Below, one piece after another: positions 42,881 through 51,156 of a DNA stretch of 64,000 bases. Within the stretch, counting starts at the first letter, position 1, and every line of letters begins with the position of its first letter. Both the position numbers and the translations under genes were made by a program. This stretch comes from UBA11606 sp965243715 (GTDB lineage: Bacteria; Actinomycetota; Acidimicrobiia; Acidimicrobiales; Aldehydirespiratoraceae). Location: assembly GCA_965243715.1 (NCBI GenBank), contig CBDEVU010000009.1, positions 434,001-498,000 on the forward strand, given 5' to 3'. Below the pieces are notes generated by a model that saw only the letters and a list, made by a program, of their open reading frames with translations, was not told where the DNA came from and ran no database searches.

Positions 42881-43717
42881 GTGACGGTCGCCATCCTTGC
42901 GGTTACCGCCTGGGAATACGAGTTCCATCCTGAGGTCTGGCTTCTCATCGGGGGCATTATTGCCCTAGGTGTGTACTCCGTGCGGGCCATTGGGCCGCTC
43001 GTGGTGCCCGCGGGCGAAGCGGTCGTCACTGTGGCACAGAAGCGTTATTTTATCGGGGGCGTGCTTCTCTTGTGGCTATCGGCCGATTGGCCGATGCACG
43101 ACATAGCGGAGGAAAACCTCTACTTCGTGCACATGTTCCAGCACCTGTTGATCACGTTCATGGTGCCGCCCCTCTTCCTTTTGGCCCTACCCGCGTGGCT
43201 GGCTCGGCTGCTCATTCTCGACGCAGGGCGCCCCCAGTCGATGCTGCGCTGCTTGGCTAAGCCGCTGCTCGCGGGCCTTATCTTCAACGGATTGCAACTG
43301 CTCACCCACTGGAGCGAGATCGTCAACTTCTCAGTGGCCAACGGCGCGTTCCACTATGGGTTGCATCTGGTCGTGTTTATGTCCGCTTTACTCATGTGGT
43401 TCCCCGTGTTGGGCCCCTTGCCCGAGATGCAAATGTCGGAACCGGGCAAGATGATCTACCTGTTTTTGATGTCGATTGTGCCCACTGTGCCTGCCGGGTG
43501 GCTCACCTTCGCCGAAGGCATCGTCTACCAGTCGTACGACCACAGTGATCCGCTGTGGGGGATCTCGCCGCGCACCGATCAGCAAGCCGCGGGTGCCGTC
43601 ATGAAGGTTATCGGCGGCTTTTACCTGTGGGGTATGATCGCTCTTCGCTTCTTTCGCTTCGCAAACGCCGAGCAACGAGCCGACGAAGAAGCTCGTCGGA
43701 AGCAAAAGGTTATCTGA
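42881..43717 (+). CDS. ctaG: cytochrome c oxidase assembly protein, CtaG (caa3) type
   Basis: 278 residues with about 7 helices. Family features: HMFQHLLITFMVPPLFLLAL, a His-rich pair of helices (NGLQLLTHWSEIV, GAFHYGLHLVVFMSALLMW), LPEMQMSEPGKMIYLFLMSI and a long C-terminal hydrophilic tail. This CtaG/DUF420-like caa3 family is needed for assembly, probably copper delivery to CuB. GTG start four bases after the COX4 stop; last gene of the oxidase operon. Confidence 0.87.
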   Translation: MTVAILAVTAWEYEFHPEVWLLIGGIIALGVYSVRAIGPLVVPAGEAVVTVAQKRYFIGGVLLLWLSADWPMHDIAEENLYFVHMFQHLLITFMVPPLFLLALPAWLARLLILDAGRPQSMLRCLAKPLLAGLIFNGLQLLTHWSEIVNFSVANGAFHYGLHLVVFMSALLMWFPVLGPLPEMQMSEPGKMIYLFLMSIVPTVPAGWLTFAEGIVYQSYDHSDPLWGISPRTDQQAAGAVMKVIGGFYLWGMIALRFFRFANAEQRADEEARRKQKVI

Positions 43718-43746
43718 CGGCTCGTTGTGGGCGGTACCGTCTTGGC

Positions 43747-45036
43747 ATGCTCGACATCAAACTCTTCCGCACTGATCCGGAGGCGGTGAGGACAGCCATC
43801 GCCCGGCGAGGCGACGATCCCTCCGCAGTCGATGCCGTAGTCGACCTCGACACCCGCGTGCGGGCCATAGGCGCGGAACGCGACAACATTCGTGGTGAGG
43901 TTAACCGCCTCTCGAAAGAGGTCGGGGCGCGGCACCGTGCGGGACAAGGAGCCGAAGCGGCCGACCTCCAGGAGCAGAGCAAATCACTCGGTGAACGAGA
44001 AAAAGAACTCGCTGCGGTGGCCGACCAACTACAAGCCGATCTCCGCCAGACCTTGCTGCGGATCTCGAACATGCCGAGTCTCGATGCCCCCGACGGTCTC
44101 ACCGAAGACGACAACATCGAAGTGCGAGTTGAGAACTTCGACCCCGATCGGTACGCCGATTATCAGCGGGTTCCGCACTGGGAAATCGGCGAACAGCTAG
44201 GTATTTTAGATGTCGACCGAGCCGTGCGCATGTCGGGTTCGATGTTCGCGATGTACCGCGGCCACGGCGCGCATCTGCTGTCGGCCTTGATCAGCTACGG
44301 CCTCGACCGTAACCGCGACGCCTTCGAGCAGGTTCGCCCACCCACCGTCGTGAAGACCGACACCATGATCGCTACCGGCCACCTGCCGAAGTTCGCCGAC
44401 GACGCCTATCATCTCGAACGCGACGAACTCTGGGCGATTCCCACCGCTGAGGTTCCGCTGACATCGATGGTGGCGGGCGAGGTTCTCGACGCCGCCGATC
44501 TTCCCCTGCGGTTGATGGCGCACACGTCGTGTTATCGACGCGAAGCGGGATCGGCCGGGCGCGACACGCGCGGGTTGTTGCGGGTCCACGAGTTCGACAA
44601 GGTTGAACTCTATGCCTTCTGCACGCCGGAGCAGGCCCCAGCCATGCACATGGAGATCCTAGACCGGGCTGAAGCCGCGATCCGCGATCTCGGTCTGGCC
44701 CATAGGGTGCTCGATCTGGCTTGCGGCGATATCAGCGGAGCTGGGGCGCGGACCTACGATATCGAAGTGTTCGCCCCCGGGGCTGATCGCTGGCTCGAGG
44801 TCAGTTCGGTTTCGTGGTGTACGGACTACCAGGCCCGTCGGGCCAACATCCGTTACCGCTCCGAAGGCGAAAAAGGCACGCGGTTCGTTCATTCGCTCAA
44901 CGGCTCGGGCTTGGCGGTACCCCGCGTGTGGGCGGGTATCGTCGAGACTTATCGCCAGCCGGATGGCTCAGTGAAGATCCCCGACGTGTTGGTGCCTTAT
45001 ATGGCTGGACGAACAGAGATTCCCCGCCCGGCTTGA
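43747..45036 (+). CDS. serS: seryl-tRNA synthetase
   Basis: 429 residues. N-terminal coiled coil that binds the tRNA-Ser long arm (about 30-100), then the class II catalytic domain: motif 2 HTSCYRREAGSAGRDTRGLL, LRVHEFDKVELYAFC, ALPTAEVPLT-like AIPTAEVPLTSMVAGE, and motif 3 NGSGLAVPRVWAGIVE. I take ATG 43747 (MLDIKLFRTDPEAVR), the standard SerRS N-terminus; the frame is open further upstream but lies within ctaG. Confidence 0.97.
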   Translation: MLDIKLFRTDPEAVRTAIARRGDDPSAVDAVVDLDTRVRAIGAERDNIRGEVNRLSKEVGARHRAGQGAEAADLQEQSKSLGEREKELAAVADQLQADLRQTLLRISNMPSLDAPDGLTEDDNIEVRVENFDPDRYADYQRVPHWEIGEQLGILDVDRAVRMSGSMFAMYRGHGAHLLSALISYGLDRNRDAFEQVRPPTVVKTDTMIATGHLPKFADDAYHLERDELWAIPTAEVPLTSMVAGEVLDAADLPLRLMAHTSCYRREAGSAGRDTRGLLRVHEFDKVELYAFCTPEQAPAMHMEILDRAEAAIRDLGLAHRVLDLACGDISGAGARTYDIEVFAPGADRWLEVSSVSWCTDYQARRANIRYRSEGEKGTRFVHSLNGSGLAVPRVWAGIVETYRQPDGSVKIPDVLVPYMAGRTEIPRPA

Positions 45037-45040
45037 CGCT

Positions 45041-45385
45041 TCAGTTGATTTGGAGGCCGAGCCAGGCCGCCCCTATGCCAAAGATAATAGTGGCACCGAG
45101 GTAGGCGAAAAGTTGAATACGGTTCCCTCGCGCGAGTTCGCGGAGTTCGTGAATCAGGGTGGAGAAGGTAGTTAGCGCGCCGATTCCGGCTCCACCATAG
45201 ATCAGATCGCTGTGACTATTCGCCCCGACCGTGGGGCCTGCCTCAGGATCGATCAGCAGGGCGAGCAAGAAGGCTCCGGCGATGTTGACCAGCAAGGTGC
45301 CGAGAGGTCGCGGCAGTCGCTGCCCGATCTGCCAACGCACCACGGCGCCAGCCCCGGCGAGGATGACGAAGCCGATGGCTGTCAT
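45041..45385 (-). CDS. crcB: fluoride channel subunit CrcB/Fluc (second copy)
   Basis: 114 residues, four helices. TAIGFVILAGAGAVVRWQIG, GTLLVNIAGAFLLALLID (central Asn) and GALTTFSTLIHELRELARGN (Phe box, polar track Ser/Thr). Exports fluoride passively as a dual-topology dimer. Start ATG 45385 overlaps the stop of the partner gene (ATGA); the longer open frame is the other gene read out of frame. Tandem crcB pairs usually form heterodimers. Confidence 0.92.
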   Translation of the reverse strand: MTAIGFVILAGAGAVVRWQIGQRLPRPLGTLLVNIAGAFLLALLIDPEAGPTVGANSHSDLIYGGAGIGALTTFSTLIHELRELARGNRIQLFAYLGATIIFGIGAAWLGLQIN

Positions 45386-45741
45386 CTTGGCCGGGCCACT
45401 CGGTAGCCAATTCCGAAGGTGATTCCGGCGCCGACGAAGCAGGATGCCAGCAGCGTCGCGGCGTGGCCAACCTGGTTGGTATCGATTCGATGGGCGACCT
45501 CGACGGCGAGGGTGGAAAAGGTCGTCAACCCGCCGCAAAAACCGATCCCGGCGCCGACTCGGACTCGGTCAACGGTTACTCGACGAGCCACGATCAGTCC
45601 CAGTCCGCCGCTGCCGAGGGCATTCACCACCAGTAAGGTCGCCCCCGAGGACCAGTGGAACTCGCCGATTAGCCAACGAACCGTGGCACCCGCGGCCCCT
45701 CCGCTCGCGACCAAGACCCACAACGGGACGCTCCGCGTCAT
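45382..45741 (-). CDS. crcB: fluoride channel subunit CrcB/Fluc (first copy)
   Basis: 119 residues, four helices: GGAAGATVRWLIGEFHWSSG, TLLVVNALGSGGLGLIVARR, GFCGGLTTFSTLAVEVAHRI and a last helix LASCFVGAGITFGIGYRVAR. The Asn and the TTFST segment line the two fluoride pores. Transcribed ahead of the second copy and divergent from pdxH with only 24 bases between starts, leaving no room for a fluoride riboswitch. Confidence 0.92.
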   Translation of the reverse strand: MTRSVPLWVLVASGGAAGATVRWLIGEFHWSSGATLLVVNALGSGGLGLIVARRVTVDRVRVGAGIGFCGGLTTFSTLAVEVAHRIDTNQVGHAATLLASCFVGAGITFGIGYRVARPR

Positions 45742-45765
45742 GACCGGTAATCTAGACTGGGGACC

Positions 45766-46398
45766 ATGGACCTCGCGTCGATGCGCCGGCAGTATCAGCA
45801 GGCCGGACTGGCCGAAAGCGACCTAGCCGCCGATCCCATGGAGCAGTTTCGGCGATGGTACGCCGACTGGGAGACGACGGGGGTGCGAGAGCTTTCCACC
45901 ATGACGGTGAGCACGGTCGACGCCGAAGGGTGGCCCGCTTGTCGCGCCGTGTTGCTCAAAGGAATCGACCAACGGGGCTTTGTGTTCTTCACCAACAGGG
46001 AATCGGCCAAGGGTCGGGCCCTTGATCACACCGGTCGGGCGGCGCTGACGTTTGTGTGGGATGCCTTGGAGCGCCAGGTGAGGGTGGTGGGGGAGGTCGA
46101 GAGGGTTAGTGCCGAGGAGAGCGACGAGTACTTCGCGTCTCGTCCCCGCGGATCCCAGATTGGAGCGTGGGCCAGCACTCAGTCTGAGGTGGTCGACGGT
46201 CGTGGGGTCTTAGTGACAGCGGCGGCAGTGGTCGCTACCCGTTTCCCGCGTTCGATCCCCCGACCACCGCACTGGGGCGGCTATCGCGTTTTACCGGTGA
46301 TGATCGAGTTCTGGCAGGGTCGGCCTGATCGCCTGCACGATCGTCTCCGGTTTCGTCGCGACGGCGATAGCTGGACCGTGGATCGCCTCGCCCCTTAG
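45766..46398 (+). CDS. pdxH: pyridoxine/pyridoxamine 5'-phosphate oxidase
   Basis: 210 residues; FMN enzyme making pyridoxal 5'-phosphate. DLASMRRQYQQAGLAESDLA at the start, PACRAVLLKGIDQRGFVFFT (FMN site), FVWDALERQVRVVGEVERVS, EYFASRPRGSQIGAWASTQS and WGGYRVLPVMIEFWQGRPDR with the C-terminal RLHDRLRFRR. All are PdxH blocks at the expected spacing. Overlaps the convergent gene by TTAG. Confidence 0.95.
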   Translation: MDLASMRRQYQQAGLAESDLAADPMEQFRRWYADWETTGVRELSTMTVSTVDAEGWPACRAVLLKGIDQRGFVFFTNRESAKGRALDHTGRAALTFVWDALERQVRVVGEVERVSAEESDEYFASRPRGSQIGAWASTQSEVVDGRGVLVTAAAVVATRFPRSIPRPPHWGGYRVLPVMIEFWQGRPDRLHDRLRFRRDGDSWTVDRLAP

Positions 46399-47030
46399 CC
46401 CTTTGACGCCGACTCTGAGGTTTGCTTGGTCCAAGCCTCGACCGCCGCCGAGAGGGCGTCGATAAAAAGAGTTAGGTGCGGTGCCCGCGGCGTGCCTTCG
46501 TGGTCGGACCAGTTCGCGGCCTCCTTGTTCCAGCGAATAGGCGGGGGTAGTTCGATCTGGACCCCGGCGTTGGCGGGTCGGTTCACTGGATTAGCGCCAT
46601 GCTGACCCCGCAGACCATCGGGGATTTCGTCCAGATTGGTGACTATTGCGTAGTGCCGGGGAAGCGCCGCGCGGAGATGGTCGGCTAGGTGAGCAGCCAG
46701 TTGGCGATTGCGTCCGCCGAGGAGGATATCGTCGAACCGGTCGTCACGGCCGTAGCCGTGTACGGCGATGACAGTGTCGACATGATCGAGAAAGGCCCGC
46801 AGCACGTCGGAATGGTCGGGATCGAATCGAGTGCTAGGGACGTGGCGACGAAACGGCGACGCTTGGATAACGCCGTAATACGACGAACCTGTCCGTTCGG
46901 CCACTTCGCGGGCGACGACGTCGGTGGCCCGTTCGAGGTTGCCGCCATGCAACGCCATCAGCCCAAAAGACCCGCGGGTTTCGCCGGTCTCGGTAACCTC
47001 AGGTCGCGCCAGCAGTGATCGCAGCATCAT
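46395..47030 (-). CDS. poly-gamma-glutamate hydrolase family protein
   Basis: 211 residues. LMALHGGNLERATDVVAREV carries the HGGxxE zinc-site motif of the PghP family (zinc carboxypeptidase-like, related to phage poly-gamma-glutamate hydrolases), with HVDTVIAVHGYGRDDRFDDI as the second His-containing block. Possible role in cleaving gamma-glutamyl or peptidoglycan-type peptides. The start overlaps the ccdA stop by 32 bases; a shorter start cannot be excluded. No signal peptide seen. Confidence 0.72.
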   Translation of the reverse strand: MMLRSLLARPEVTETGETRGSFGLMALHGGNLERATDVVAREVAERTGSSYYGVIQASPFRRHVPSTRFDPDHSDVLRAFLDHVDTVIAVHGYGRDDRFDDILLGGRNRQLAAHLADHLRAALPRHYAIVTNLDEIPDGLRGQHGANPVNRPANAGVQIELPPPIRWNKEAANWSDHEGTPRAPHLTLFIDALSAAVEAWTKQTSESASKG

Positions 47031-48114
47031 GGCGACGATAGCGACCGATTCTCCGCTTCGCCCACCAGATGACTAGTCCGACAAAGATGATTTCGAGGGG
47101 CACGCCGCCCCGCACCGGATCGGTGAACCAGTGGCCGATACGGGCAGGCCAATTGGTGACGAAACGCACGAGGGGCAAGAAAACAAAGTCGAAATCGTTG
47201 ACGATCTCAACCGCGAGATAGAGCAAGGCATAAGTCGCGGTGACCGATTGGCGCTGGGCGAAGTTAGCGGTGTCCTCGCGCCAAGCGGCTAATAAGGCGC
47301 CAGCGATTCCGAAGAGGGAGACTACGCCCACCCGCTCGGTGGTGGTGTTGTGGATCCAAGTGGCCACCCCCGACTGGAAATCGAGGAACTTGTCGACGAG
47401 TGGGTTGGTGGCCGTCGGATCGGCGAGAATCTGGATCTCCCAGACGCCGTAGTTGATGAGGTAGATGCCCGCTACGACCAGCACGAAGCCCGATATTTTG
47501 CCGATGTGGGGGAGCAACCGTCGCATGCTGTGGGCCACGTTTGATTTGGCCCGGGCAAGGCTGACCGTGAGAAACAAAATCACCGCGCCCATCCCGACTC
47601 CGTAGGCCACGAAACTAGTGAGGCCCGCCACGAAACCATCCTGAGTGAAGGTATTCGATACCGCCTGGGTAAATAATCCGATCGTGCAACTCAATGACAC
47701 CACCGCGTAGCTCACTCCGAAGAGGAACATCGAGCGAGTTTGGCGACTGTCCGTCCCCTTGTTCATCTTGGGTAGTTTCATGGTGATGGTCCGGCCCATA
47801 AGCATCGCCAGCCCCATGGGAATCAAGATGATGCCGACCGCGACCGTGATGTAACCCACGTATTCAGTTACCGTCGACTGGTTCAAGAACAGTGAGATCA
47901 CGATGCCGAGGCCGCCGAATACAGCGACGAAGCCCGCGGTCAAAACTAAGCCCACCAAAATGGCGCGGGTGACGGTTCGTAGTCGCGACTGTTCCTCGCC
48001 GTCGTCCGCACCAATAAAGTACGATAGGTAGGTTGGCAGCATGGCAAAGCCACACGGATTGAACGCGGCGAGCATGCCGATGCTGAAGGGCCAAGAAAGC
48101 TCCCCCAGATCCAT
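46999..48114 (-). CDS. CcdA/DsbD-type thiol-disulfide transmembrane protein
   Basis: 371 residues with 6 helices of the CcdA core plus a C-terminal extension of about 3 more. The two redox cysteines are in MLAAFNPCGFAMLPTYLSYF and VVSLSCTIGLFTQAVS. CcdA carries reducing power across the membrane to thioredoxin-like proteins; the adjacent lipoprotein is the obvious partner (start overlaps its stop, TAATG). It could serve cytochrome c or oxidase CuA maturation, since the locus encodes c-type heme in CtaC. Confidence 0.87.
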   Translation of the reverse strand: MDLGELSWPFSIGMLAAFNPCGFAMLPTYLSYFIGADDGEEQSRLRTVTRAILVGLVLTAGFVAVFGGLGIVISLFLNQSTVTEYVGYITVAVGIILIPMGLAMLMGRTITMKLPKMNKGTDSRQTRSMFLFGVSYAVVSLSCTIGLFTQAVSNTFTQDGFVAGLTSFVAYGVGMGAVILFLTVSLARAKSNVAHSMRRLLPHIGKISGFVLVVAGIYLINYGVWEIQILADPTATNPLVDKFLDFQSGVATWIHNTTTERVGVVSLFGIAGALLAAWREDTANFAQRQSVTATYALLYLAVEIVNDFDFVFLPLVRFVTNWPARIGHWFTDPVRGGVPLEIIFVGLVIWWAKRRIGRYRRHDAAITAGAT

Positions 48115-48692
48115 TACCCGAGGGCCTCGATCTTGCTAGTGAGGTCGGCGGGGGTGAGAACCCCGGACCAGGTTTCTTGCACCGTGCCCTCGCTGTCGAC
48201 AAACACCGTAGTGGGCATAGCGAAGCCGCCGAAGTGTTGGAATAGGTCGCCGTCGGGGTCCCAGGCTAGGTCGTAGCTTACGCCGGTTTCGTCGGCCAGG
48301 CTTTTGGCGTCGTCGAGGCGAGGGTCGGTGGAAATGCCCACAAATGCCGCCGCGCCGTCGAACTCGCGAAACACCTGGTCGAACTCGGGCATCTCCGATA
48401 CGCAAGCCGGACAGGACCGCGCGAAGAAGTTGATGATGAGCGGGGTGCCCGCGTAGGCCGTGAAATTGCGGGTGTCGCCGTCGAAGGTCGAGAACGCAAG
48501 ATCGACATCGCTGTTGACCGCTGCGTCGGATTGCACGTCTTCCACTGCGGGGGTGAGCGCGGGGGTTTCCTCGCTTAACCGGATGACGTTACTGTCCTCG
48601 GCGTTGCCACATCCCAGCGCGAAGGCAAGGGGTACCGCAATGACAACGGCTAGAAAGCCGCGGCGACGAGACGGTTCAGGGCAAAGGGGCAC
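48114..48692 (-). CDS. TlpA/ResA-like thioredoxin-fold lipoprotein
   Basis: 192 residues. Signal peptide with lipobox (VPLAFALGC), then a thioredoxin fold with the redox motif CPAC in INFFARSCPACVSEMPEFDQ, and the cis-Pro loop FGGFAMPTTVFVDSEG. Predicted to act outside the membrane, reducing disulfides in apocytochrome c or copper proteins with electrons from the CcdA-type protein. GTG start. Confidence 0.88.
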   Translation of the reverse strand: MPLCPEPSRRRGFLAVVIAVPLAFALGCGNAEDSNVIRLSEETPALTPAVEDVQSDAAVNSDVDLAFSTFDGDTRNFTAYAGTPLIINFFARSCPACVSEMPEFDQVFREFDGAAAFVGISTDPRLDDAKSLADETGVSYDLAWDPDGDLFQHFGGFAMPTTVFVDSEGTVQETWSGVLTPADLTSKIEALG

Positions 48693-48810
48693 GATTTACT
48701 CCGTGGATGATGGTAGAGGCAACGAGAACCGAGACCATGGTTAGAGCATAGTTCCTAGAGTCAAGCTAATGGCGGTCAGAGAATCGCCAGAGTTGGTACG
48801 GTGACTGTTC

Positions 48811-49563
48811 ATGATTGTACCTGGAGCCGCGGAGATCACGCCGCGTCCTACGGTGGGGCGTGTGTTCGACACCACCCACCGGATCCGACTCGCCGATGTT
48901 GATCCCGAGGGTCGCTGCCGACTCGACGCAATGGTTCGCCACCTCCAGGATGTCGCCCGCGATGATTCCGCGGCTAGTGGGATGCAGCATCCGATGAATT
49001 GGGTGGTGCGTCGCACAATGCTGGAGGTGGATCAACCGCCGGTCTTTCAAGAGTCCGTTGAGATCGCCACTTGGTGCAGTGGTCATGGCGGCCGGTGGGC
49101 GGAGCGCCGTACGCAACTCATCGGCGAGGCAGGGAGTCGAGTCGAGGCGGTCACCGTATGGGTCTATGTGGACGGCCAAACGGGCGCGCCGCGCCAGCTA
49201 AAACAGGCCTTTTTTGATACTTACGGCGCTACGGCTAAGAACCGCAAAGTGTCGGCCCGACTCAGCCTGTCGACTACCCCCGCGGCGGACGCTCAGATCA
49301 TCGGGTGGGCCTTGCGATTCTCTGATCTTGACATGTTCGGACACGTAAACAATGCGGCCCAGTGGAGTCCGGTCGAGGAAGCCCTCGACTGGGTGGACGG
49401 GCCCACTAGCAACATCCGAGCTGAACTAGAGCATGGGCTAGCCGTCGAACGCGGTGGTGAGGCACAGTTGCGTTGGGTGTCCACCGATGATGGCGTCGAC
49501 ACTTGGCTGATGACCCCGTCCGGGGTCGGGAGCGTGGCACGGGTCCGGAGCCGGTCCAGCTAG
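48811..49563 (+). CDS. acyl-ACP thioesterase (FatA-like)
   Basis: 250 residues, two hotdog domains. First half VFDTTHRIRLADVDPEGRCR with NWVVRRTMLEVDQPP; second half WALRFSDLDMFGHVNNAAQW, in which the Asp-x-x-x-His-x-Asn motif supplies the catalytic Asn/His. This is the acyl-ACP thioesterase family that frees fatty acids from ACP; substrate chain length unknown. Its stop shares CTAG with the convergent orn. Confidence 0.88.
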   Translation: MIVPGAAEITPRPTVGRVFDTTHRIRLADVDPEGRCRLDAMVRHLQDVARDDSAASGMQHPMNWVVRRTMLEVDQPPVFQESVEIATWCSGHGGRWAERRTQLIGEAGSRVEAVTVWVYVDGQTGAPRQLKQAFFDTYGATAKNRKVSARLSLSTTPAADAQIIGWALRFSDLDMFGHVNNAAQWSPVEEALDWVDGPTSNIRAELEHGLAVERGGEAQLRWVSTDDGVDTWLMTPSGVGSVARVRSRSS

Positions 49564-50123
49564 TTAATGTGGTCTGACGACGCTGACGAATCCGATACGA
49601 ACACAGCCTCGCGGTAGTAACGGAGTTCCTCAAGGCTCTCGTGAATGTCGTCAAGGGCTCGGTGGCCGCCGGCCTTCTCAGGGGCGTTCTCGAAGGCCGG
49701 AGGATTCCATCGTCGGGCTAGTTCTTTCAATGTCGAGACGTCGATAGAGCGATAGTTCAGGAAGTTCTCAATCTCGGGCAGGTGGACGGCCAGGAACCGT
49801 CGATCGGTTCCGATGGAGTTGCCGCACAGGGGTACGGAGCCAGGTTCGGCGATGTGTTCTTGGAGAAAGGCGAGTGTCTGAGCGCCTGCTACGTCGAGCG
49901 AAATGGTGGACTCGGTAATTTGGGGGAGTAAACCGCTGCGGGTGTGCATGTTGGTGACGAAGCTGTCCATTTCGCCGAGTTCTTCGGTATTTGCGTACAC
50001 GATCAGGGCCGGTCCCTCGGCGATGAGTTCCAGGTTGTCGTCGGTCAGCAGTGTCGCGATCTCCACGATCACATGACGATCGGGATCGAGGCCGGTCATC
50101 TCAAGGTCCATCCACGCAAGCAT
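49560..50123 (-). CDS. orn: oligoribonuclease
   Basis: 187-residue DEDDh 3'-5' exonuclease that degrades 2-5 nt RNAs and pGpG. Exo I AWMDLEMTGLDPDRHVIVEI (Asp, Glu), Exo II CGNSIGTDRRFLAVHLPEIE (Asp), Exo III GGHRALDDIHESLEELRYYR (His, Asp). Lengths and spacing match Orn. Confidence 0.96.
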   Translation of the reverse strand: MLAWMDLEMTGLDPDRHVIVEIATLLTDDNLELIAEGPALIVYANTEELGEMDSFVTNMHTRSGLLPQITESTISLDVAGAQTLAFLQEHIAEPGSVPLCGNSIGTDRRFLAVHLPEIENFLNYRSIDVSTLKELARRWNPPAFENAPEKAGGHRALDDIHESLEELRYYREAVFVSDSSASSDHIN

Positions 50124-50162
50124 CGTCTCAGACTAGACGCCGGTGTCGGCTACTTTCATAGT

Positions 50163-50600
50163 GTGCTTGATCTGCCTATCCACCGTCTCGATCTTGACCT
50201 TCCGCTCCCCGCTTACGCACGGGTCGGTGACGCCGGGGTTGACCTGGTCGCTCGGGAGAACGTCATCCTTCTGCCCGCGGGGGGCCGTGCCCTAATACCG
50301 ACGGGTATCGCTATTGCATTGCCGGAGGGCTACGCCGGTTTCGTGCAGCCACGTAGCGGGCTCGCTGTCAAGCACGGAGTGACCTGCCTCAACACCCCTG
50401 GTCTGATCGATTCGGGGTATCGGGGCGAGATCAAGATTTGCCTTATAAACCACGACCCGACCGAGCCGTTCGAGGTCGTGCGCGGTGAGCGGATCGCTCA
50501 GTTCGTCGTTCAGGCGGTAAAGACGGTCAACTTTGTTGTGCATGATTCGCTCGTCGAGAGCGAGCGGGGCGACCGCGGTTTCGGTTCGAGCGGTCGTTAG
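50163..50600 (+). CDS. dut: dUTP diphosphatase
   Basis: 145 residues of a trimeric dUTPase, hydrolysing dUTP to dUMP. Motif 1 AYARVGDAGVDLVARENV, motif 2 PRSGLAVKHGV, motif 3 GLIDSGYRGEIKICLINHDP, motif 4 RGERIAQFVVQ and motif 5 ERGDRGFGSSGR with the C-terminal Phe arm. The GTG at 50163 gives the standard N-terminus (MLDLPIHRLD); the longer open frame is antisense of orn. Confidence 0.95.
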   Translation: MLDLPIHRLDLDLPLPAYARVGDAGVDLVARENVILLPAGGRALIPTGIAIALPEGYAGFVQPRSGLAVKHGVTCLNTPGLIDSGYRGEIKICLINHDPTEPFEVVRGERIAQFVVQAVKTVNFVVHDSLVESERGDRGFGSSGR

Positions 50601-50980
50601 TCGTCGTGCGGGGCGGGGCACTTGCGGAGGCGCAACCAGCCCGCCGCGGCGTCAAGGTGGTAATCGTCGAGCAGACCGTCGCATGTTTCCGTGAAGCGAG
50701 CGACCGACTCGTCACTCGCCCCAGTGGTTTCGTCGCAGGTCGCTTCAAGTTCGAGCCGTCCGTCGGTGAACCGGAACACGATTGCGATTTCGGTATTGTC
50801 GACAATCCCGTCGAGCAACAAAATGACCGCCTCGTCGATAGCCAGACGAAGATCGTCGATGTCACCGAACGACAAGCCGTGGCGCAGGCCGAGCGAAGCG
50901 GCACTTACGCGAACAACCCGCCCGTATTCTGGCCGGGCCGGAATACGCAGTAGCGTCTCGTCAACACGCTGGTCGGTCAC
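50597..50980 (-). CDS. RsbW-like anti-sigma/ATPase-fold protein (tentative)
   Basis: 127 residues from GTG 50980. IPARPEYGRVVRVSAASLGL, LSFGDIDDLRLAIDEAVILL and the C-terminal WLRLRK resemble the histidine-kinase-like ATPase fold of anti-sigma factors (RsbW/SpoIIAB), where the LAIDEAV block is the N box. The Asn normally needed for Mg-ATP is not evident after DEAV (LLLDGIVDN), so ATP binding is unsure. No sigma factor or anti-sigma antagonist is adjacent. Convergent with dut, sharing TTAG. Confidence 0.55.
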   Translation of the reverse strand: MTDQRVDETLLRIPARPEYGRVVRVSAASLGLRHGLSFGDIDDLRLAIDEAVILLLDGIVDNTEIAIVFRFTDGRLELEATCDETTGASDESVARFTETCDGLLDDYHLDAAAGWLRLRKCPAPHDD

Positions 50981-51088
50981 GACTCGTATTCTCACACACC
51001 GGGGGCTAAGGGGTGTAGTGCTGACCGGTACGGCCAACTTCGGACCCGACCGACTGTCAGTGTGCTAGACAGTAGCAATATGACACCG

Positions 51089-51130
51089 TCTAAGGCTGCA
51101 CTGTCTAAGGCTGCACTGTCTAAGGCTGCA
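51089..51130 (+). repeat. 15-bp tandem repeat at the 5' end of the acyl-CoA synthetase gene
   Basis: TCTAAGGCTGCACTG at 51089-51103 and 51104-51118, then a partial third unit to 51130. From ATG 51080 it reads (S-K-A-A-L)n, but that frame does not join the downstream coding frame. See the finding on the disturbed start. Confidence 0.9.
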
Positions 51131-51156
51131 AGGCTGCTGGGCCAACCGAGACCCCG

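Noticed and set aside
45742..45765. Possible fluoride riboswitch before the crcB pair
   Set aside because: Only 24 bases separate the crcB start from the divergent pdxH start; too short for the aptamer.
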